Assembly: GCF_003002875.1 (NCBI RefSeq) | Contig: NZ_PVTH01000011.1 | Coordinates: 45,813 to 109,812, forward strand | Source: Arcticibacter pallidicorallinus | GTDB lineage: Bacteria; Bacteroidota; Bacteroidia; Sphingobacteriales; Sphingobacteriaceae | DNA: 64,000 nt | Direction of reading: 5' to 3' | Part shown: piece after piece, positions 60,271 to 64,000 of the stretch | Layout of the letters: each line of letters opens with the position of its first letter | Numbering within the stretch: position 1 is the stretch's first letter | Program-made: the position numbers and the translations under genes | The notes under the pieces: model-generated | The model's input: the letters and a program-made list of their open reading frames with translations, nothing else | Database searches by the model: none | Told to the model about the DNA's origin: nothing

Positions 60271-62583
60271 ATGAAATTTAGGGTATTTACATGTATTACC
60301 CTCCTGTGCTATGGCCTGTCATCATCTGGTCAGACCAAGGGAGAGGCAACACGTGCTTACACTGTCAACGGTCTTGTTTCTGATACCGATACCAGGCAAC
60401 CAATATCAGGAGCAAAGGTACAAGTTGGGACAAGCTCTGCGGTTACATCTGCAGAAGGCAAATTCACGATTAATAGCGTGTCGAAAGATAAAGCACTGGT
60501 AATTGTGCAGGCGCCAGGCTATGACTCCTTCCAGCAACAGGTGCGGCTCAGGCAGTCAGAGAAACTGAACATCTCACTACATAGACAGGATATCAAGTTG
60601 AACGAAGTGGAAATCACCGGCCACCGTTCTGCGGTTCCAACCTCTAATGCCACATCTACCATAAGTGGTGCAGAGCTCGATCGCACTCGGGGCGGCAATC
60701 TGGCGGAAGCGATTAAGGCGATCAGTGGTGTAAATATGCTTCAGACAGGAAGCACTATCGCCAAGCCGGTAATTCAAGGTCTTCACAGCAACCGGATACT
60801 GACCCTTAATAATGGGATCAGGCAAGAAAGTCAGCAATGGGGATCAGAGCATGCTCCGGAAATCGATCCCTTTATAGCCAGACAAATCACTGTCATCAAA
60901 GGAGCCGAAGCAATCCGCTACGGAGCAGAAGCAATTGGAGGTGTGGTTCTCGTAGAACCGCCAGCCTTACCGCACTCCTCTGAGATCAAAGCGGAGCTAA
61001 ACCTCACGGGAGCCAGCAATGGCCGGTTAGGTGCCGTTTCTGGCATGCTTAGCGGAGGTCTCCCAAGATTCCCAGGCTTCGGTTGGAGAATACAGGGAAC
61101 TGCCAGGCAGGCAGGAAATGTAAAATCCGCTAATTATTACCTCGAAAACTCGGGAATGAAGGAAATCAACTTTTCCGCAGCGGTGGGCTATAATACCGAA
61201 CATCTGGAAACTGAAGTATACTACAGCCACTTCCAAACGGAACTAGGCATCTTTAAAGGAGCACATTTTGGAAATCTCGATGATTTGCAGGATCGCATAG
61301 CATACGGGCGGCCGCTTTTTGACGGAAGCTTCACCTACAATCTGGAAGCGCCACTCCAAAAAGTCAGCCATGACCTGCTCAAACTGAAGTCCCATTTCCA
61401 TCTCGCAAACGGAGCTTCCGTCAATGCTATCTATGGCTTTCAGTCCAACAACAGGCAGGAGTATGATCTGCGCCGGGTGCTAAACGCCACTCCTTCGCTG
61501 AATCTGAAACTTCAGTCGCATACTCTCGATTTGAATATCGAAAACATGAGCGAGTCGGGACTAAAAACCATATTTGGACTCAATGGACTGATGCAGGTTA
61601 ACAACAACGTGCCCGGAACGGGTATCACCCCCATGATCCCGAATTACGATTCCTATGGAGGAGGTGCCTACGGTCTAGCCAAATTGTTCAGGCGGAACTA
61701 TGAACTCGAGCTCGGCCTCAGGTACGACTATCGTAATCTTGATGCTTTAGGATATAACCGCGAGGGGACCTTGTATGGCGACAAGCATAATTTCCATAAC
61801 GTATCCGTATCTGCCGGGGGCGTCCTTCATGTCAACAATCATTTTCACCTGCGTAGTAATCTGGGAACTGCATGGCGTCCGCCTGTAGGCAACGAACTTT
61901 ATAGCGACGGACTTCATCACGGCACCGGGTCATATGAGCGGGGCGACGCCAGTTTGAAGAGCGAGCGAGCGCTGAAATGGATCAACTCAGTAGAGTTCCA
62001 TTCAGGCAAATTCAGTCTCAATGCAGACGCTTATCTGAATTACATTTACGATTATATTTATCTAAGTCCGGGCGACAGTTATTTCGAAAATATCCGCGGA
62101 ACCTTCCCGATATACAACTATGGTCAAACGAATGCCCGCTTCATGGGCATAGACATGACCACAAGCTACAAGATCCTGCCGTTTGCAAAATATGAGCTAA
62201 AAGGATCCCTCGTTCGGGCAAAAGATATCCGGAACGATCTTTATTTACCCTGGATCCCATCAGACAGGGTGGATAACAGCATCCTCTTCAATCTTCCGAG
62301 CTTTAGCAAGCTTTCAAATAACTACATAAAACTTCAGCATCAATATGTTGCCGAACAGACGAGATATGATGAAGGATCTGACTTCACAGCTTCCCCTCCG
62401 GCATATCATTTACTTAATCTTGACGCAGGCTTTCAGGTCAAAGCCGGAAAGAACAAACTATCCGTCAACTTCTCTATTAACAACTTAACAAATAAGCTCT
62501 ACAAAGAATACATGAACCGGTTCAGATATTACGCTCATGACACCGGTCGTAATTTCATTCTAAGGGCAACGTATAGAATTTAA
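60271..62583 (+). CDS. TonB-dependent receptor (probable transition-metal uptake)
   Basis: 770 aa from the ATG at 60271; an earlier TTG is less likely. A signal peptide (1-21) is followed by a CarboxypepD_reg-like domain (about 30-105, VNGLVSDTDTRQPISGAKV), a plug domain (about 125-230, with IKAISGVNMLQTG and GAEAIRYGAEAIGGVVLVEP in fragments) and a 22-strand beta-barrel with the C-terminal aromatic strand RNFILRATYRI. A motif NNRQEYDLRR in the barrel is frequent in metal-type receptors such as ZnuD-like ones. Between two His-rich genes, it probably imports zinc, nickel or copper chelates; the specific metal is not determined. Confidence 0.85.
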   Translation: MKFRVFTCITLLCYGLSSSGQTKGEATRAYTVNGLVSDTDTRQPISGAKVQVGTSSAVTSAEGKFTINSVSKDKALVIVQAPGYDSFQQQVRLRQSEKLNISLHRQDIKLNEVEITGHRSAVPTSNATSTISGAELDRTRGGNLAEAIKAISGVNMLQTGSTIAKPVIQGLHSNRILTLNNGIRQESQQWGSEHAPEIDPFIARQITVIKGAEAIRYGAEAIGGVVLVEPPALPHSSEIKAELNLTGASNGRLGAVSGMLSGGLPRFPGFGWRIQGTARQAGNVKSANYYLENSGMKEINFSAAVGYNTEHLETEVYYSHFQTELGIFKGAHFGNLDDLQDRIAYGRPLFDGSFTYNLEAPLQKVSHDLLKLKSHFHLANGASVNAIYGFQSNNRQEYDLRRVLNATPSLNLKLQSHTLDLNIENMSESGLKTIFGLNGLMQVNNNVPGTGITPMIPNYDSYGGGAYGLAKLFRRNYELELGLRYDYRNLDALGYNREGTLYGDKHNFHNVSVSAGGVLHVNNHFHLRSNLGTAWRPPVGNELYSDGLHHGTGSYERGDASLKSERALKWINSVEFHSGKFSLNADAYLNYIYDYIYLSPGDSYFENIRGTFPIYNYGQTNARFMGIDMTTSYKILPFAKYELKGSLVRAKDIRNDLYLPWIPSDRVDNSILFNLPSFSKLSNNYIKLQHQYVAEQTRYDEGSDFTASPPAYHLLNLDAGFQVKAGKNKLSVNFSINNLTNKLYKEYMNRFRYYAHDTGRNFILRATYRI

Positions 62584-62601
62584 CGAAAAAACTTACATCA
62601 C

Positions 62602-63252
62602 ATGACTAAGAAAAATCAACTTCTGGCACTAGCATTCATCTTAATTTCAACTTTCTTCATGGCATCATGTAGCAAAGATGACCCTCAGCCGGAGATAGAA
62701 CAAGAAGAACCGGATGCAGCAAAGCTCGTTTTCACCAAGCTTGATGCAAACGGCGATGAAACGCAAACCAAGGTCACCGTCAACTTCGACGAACTATCAC
62801 ATGACCACGATCATGCTCATGCTCATTCAAGTACTGCAACCGTTTCCTCAGAAGAAGAACATGATCATGAACATGCACATATCCACCTGGATCCCAACTC
62901 CACGTACCGTCTTAATATCGAAATGTACAGAGATGGTAAGATCATCAATGACGAGTTCATTAAAGCCGCAGACGAGCACCAGTTCTTTTTCTTTGCGAAA
63001 GATGCAGAAGGAAAAACAGTGTCCAATTTCATCAACTACGTGTATGAAGATAAAGATCAGAACAACTACCCTATCGGTCTTAAAGGTAAATTCTCGACCC
63101 TTGGTGCCGGAACGGCGAATATTCAGGTTATTTTAAGCCACGGACTAGATAAATCCAAAGTACCGGCGGGTGTTTTTAACTACGAAAACTACTCACTGAT
63201 CGGCGACACCGATTTGGATCAAACATTTGAACTACATATCGAAGCGGAGTAA
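62602..63252 (+). CDS. His-rich lipoprotein accompanying the TonB receptor
   Basis: 216 aa lipoprotein (lipobox C23, MASCSKDD). Two His/Asp/Glu-rich clusters (HDHDHAHAHSS near 70 and EEHDHEHAHIH near 90) look like a metal-binding loop, followed by a beta-rich domain with FFFFAKDAEGKTVSNF. It begins 18 bases after the receptor gene, so the two are co-transcribed, and a terminator follows its stop. It most likely works as an outer-membrane or surface metal collector for the receptor. Confidence 0.75.
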   Translation: MTKKNQLLALAFILISTFFMASCSKDDPQPEIEQEEPDAAKLVFTKLDANGDETQTKVTVNFDELSHDHDHAHAHSSTATVSSEEEHDHEHAHIHLDPNSTYRLNIEMYRDGKIINDEFIKAADEHQFFFFAKDAEGKTVSNFINYVYEDKDQNNYPIGLKGKFSTLGAGTANIQVILSHGLDKSKVPAGVFNYENYSLIGDTDLDQTFELHIEAE

Positions 63253-63274
63253 TTAAATCACCGTATAACTCACG

Positions 63275-63307
63275 AGCCCCGCATATCAATGATGTGCGGG
63301 GCTTTTT
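63275..63307 (+). terminator. Terminator of the metal-uptake genes
   Basis: 9-10 bp stem (AGCCCCGCAT, 63275-63284, with 63294-63303, one mismatch), 9-base loop and a T-run, 22 bases after the lipoprotein stop. Confidence 0.88.
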
Positions 63308-63457
63308 CAATCACCATCTTCCTGAACCCCATTTGCCACTTCCGAAAACATTAAGTCAGCCAAACGTCTCCCTGCAAACAGCTAAAACCAACATACAGGA
63401 AACTTAAAGCCCTGCCGGATGTTGTAGCATTCGAATACTAATTTAAACCACATATTT

Positions 63458-63853
63458 ATGAGCAGCATCACCCTTGAACAAGCCGAACGGCTATCCCAAG
63501 CAGCAAAAGCTAAGGCAAACGAAATAGGTGTACCCATGAACATCGCCATTGTTGACGAAGGCGCCAACCTGGTATCGTTTCACAGAATGGACAATGCCTG
63601 GTTAGGATCAGTCGATATCTCCATCAAGAAAGCCAAGACAGCACGTTTCTTTGATATGAACACCGGCGAGATCGGGAAGCTCTCTCAGCCAGGTGGCCCC
63701 CTGTTTGGGATTGAACATTCTAACGGCGGACTTATAACATTTCCAGGAGGCGTTGTACTAAAAGATGCTTCAGGGAAAATTGTTGGTGCGATAGGCGTAT
63801 CCGGTGGTTCTGTTGAACAGGATCACGAGGTGGCTTCCGCAGCCCAACTATGA
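63458..63853 (+). CDS. GlcG/HbpS-family heme-binding-like protein
   Basis: 131-aa soluble protein of the GlcG/HbpS (DUF336) family, whose Streptomyces member HbpS binds heme and senses redox stress. The family's [17 protein letters not shown] region, the [18 protein letters not shown] block and the [22 protein letters not shown] core (fragments [10 protein letters not shown] and [10 protein letters not shown]) are present. No export signal is seen, so it is probably cytoplasmic. The function in Bacteroidota is unknown; its position after the metal locus is suggestive but it is separated by a terminator. Length is standard. Confidence 0.85.
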   Translation: MSSITLEQAERLSQAAKAKANEIGVPMNIAIVDEGANLVSFHRMDNAWLGSVDISIKKAKTARFFDMNTGEIGKLSQPGGPLFGIEHSNGGLITFPGGVVLKDASGKIVGAIGVSGGSVEQDHEVASAAQL

Positions 63854-64000
63854 TCCGCTACCTGTTTCACCATCCAGCCCCAATTTTGGGCACTGATCAC
63901 ATATAGGATCAAGCGGAATTCTTGGGGGGGAAATAAAAAAGTCGTTTTTTTGTAGATCATTTTAAAATCCCAAAAGAAGAATACCCTTGCAAGATCCATA
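63854..64000. other. Right edge, no gene recognised
   Basis: 147 bases with no credible coding start. There is a G7 run at 63924-63930 and AT-rich sequence with T-runs that may be a promoter or leader for a gene beyond the window. Confidence 0.3.

Noticed and set aside
63924..63930. G7 run at the right edge as a slippage site
   Set aside because: It is outside any recognised gene, so no frame could be switched.
1..64000. CRISPR arrays, rRNA, tRNA, integrases and toxin-antitoxin pairs
   Set aside because: No repeated spacers, RNA gene patterns or matching protein motifs were found on reading both strands.

Overview
The window is a gene-dense chromosomal segment of a Bacteroidota bacterium, most likely a member of the Sphingobacteriaceae (Pedobacter-like). 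The reasons are a type II (eukaryotic-type) glutamine synthetase, DUF5686 and MG2-type surface proteins, a TonB-dependent receptor with a carboxypeptidase-regulatory-like N-terminus, a TPR-histidine kinase, promoter -7 elements of the form TAnnTTTG, and an almost complete lack of Shine-Dalgarno sequences. I see no tRNA, rRNA, CRISPR array, insertion sequence or phage gene. About 57 protein genes are described, mostly separated by short gaps, with factor-independent terminators closing most units.

Layout. 1-2.4 kb (minus): the end of a carbohydrate operon (DeoR regulator, FucI/AraA-type isomerase, N-terminal half of a split transketolase) running off the left edge. 2.7-13 kb: a lipoprotein, MsrA, topoisomerase IV subunit A, ClpC, EttA and a metallophosphoesterase. 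13-23 kb: a TPR sensor kinase, MnmA, topoisomerase I, RNase R and a polyprenyl synthase, with a 343-base gap before mnmA holding tandem terminator hairpins that no gene explains. 23-33 kb: ribosomal proteins L21/L27, PpnP, an HDAC-like deacetylase, an Smr protein, topoisomerase IV subunit B, two very small genes, RuvB and RF3; a perfect 26-bp inverted repeat lies at 23.1-23.2 kb. 34-45 kb: envelope proteins and one DisA-N-like (DACNV-type) putative nucleotide-signalling protein with a strong dyad upstream. 45-50 kb: YceI, a tight three-gene operon (HAD-like, APH-like kinase fold, glutamine-synthetase-like ligase), and the type II glutamine synthetase. 50.7-57 kb: a complete suf operon (sufBCDSE plus a DUF59 gene) divergent from a Cys-containing SufR-like regulator, with both predicted promoters inside one palindrome. 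57-64 kb: Rpe, ornithine aminotransferase, a probable transition-metal uptake locus (His-rich secreted protein, TonB receptor, His-rich lipoprotein), and a GlcG/HbpS protein.

How the genes work together. The clearest physiological units are Fe-S cluster assembly with its own sensor-regulator, nitrogen assimilation (two glutamine-synthetase-family genes side by side, ornithine aminotransferase nearby), DNA topology and repair (ParC, ParE, TopA, RuvB), and translation/RNA quality control (EttA, MnmA, RNase R, RF3, L21, L27). The least explained parts are the DACNV-type protein with its palindrome, the glutamine-synthetase-like/kinase-like/HAD operon, the gap before mnmA, and the small genes near 24.2 and 30.7-31.1 kb. 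All functional calls rest on reading motifs by eye; no database search was run.
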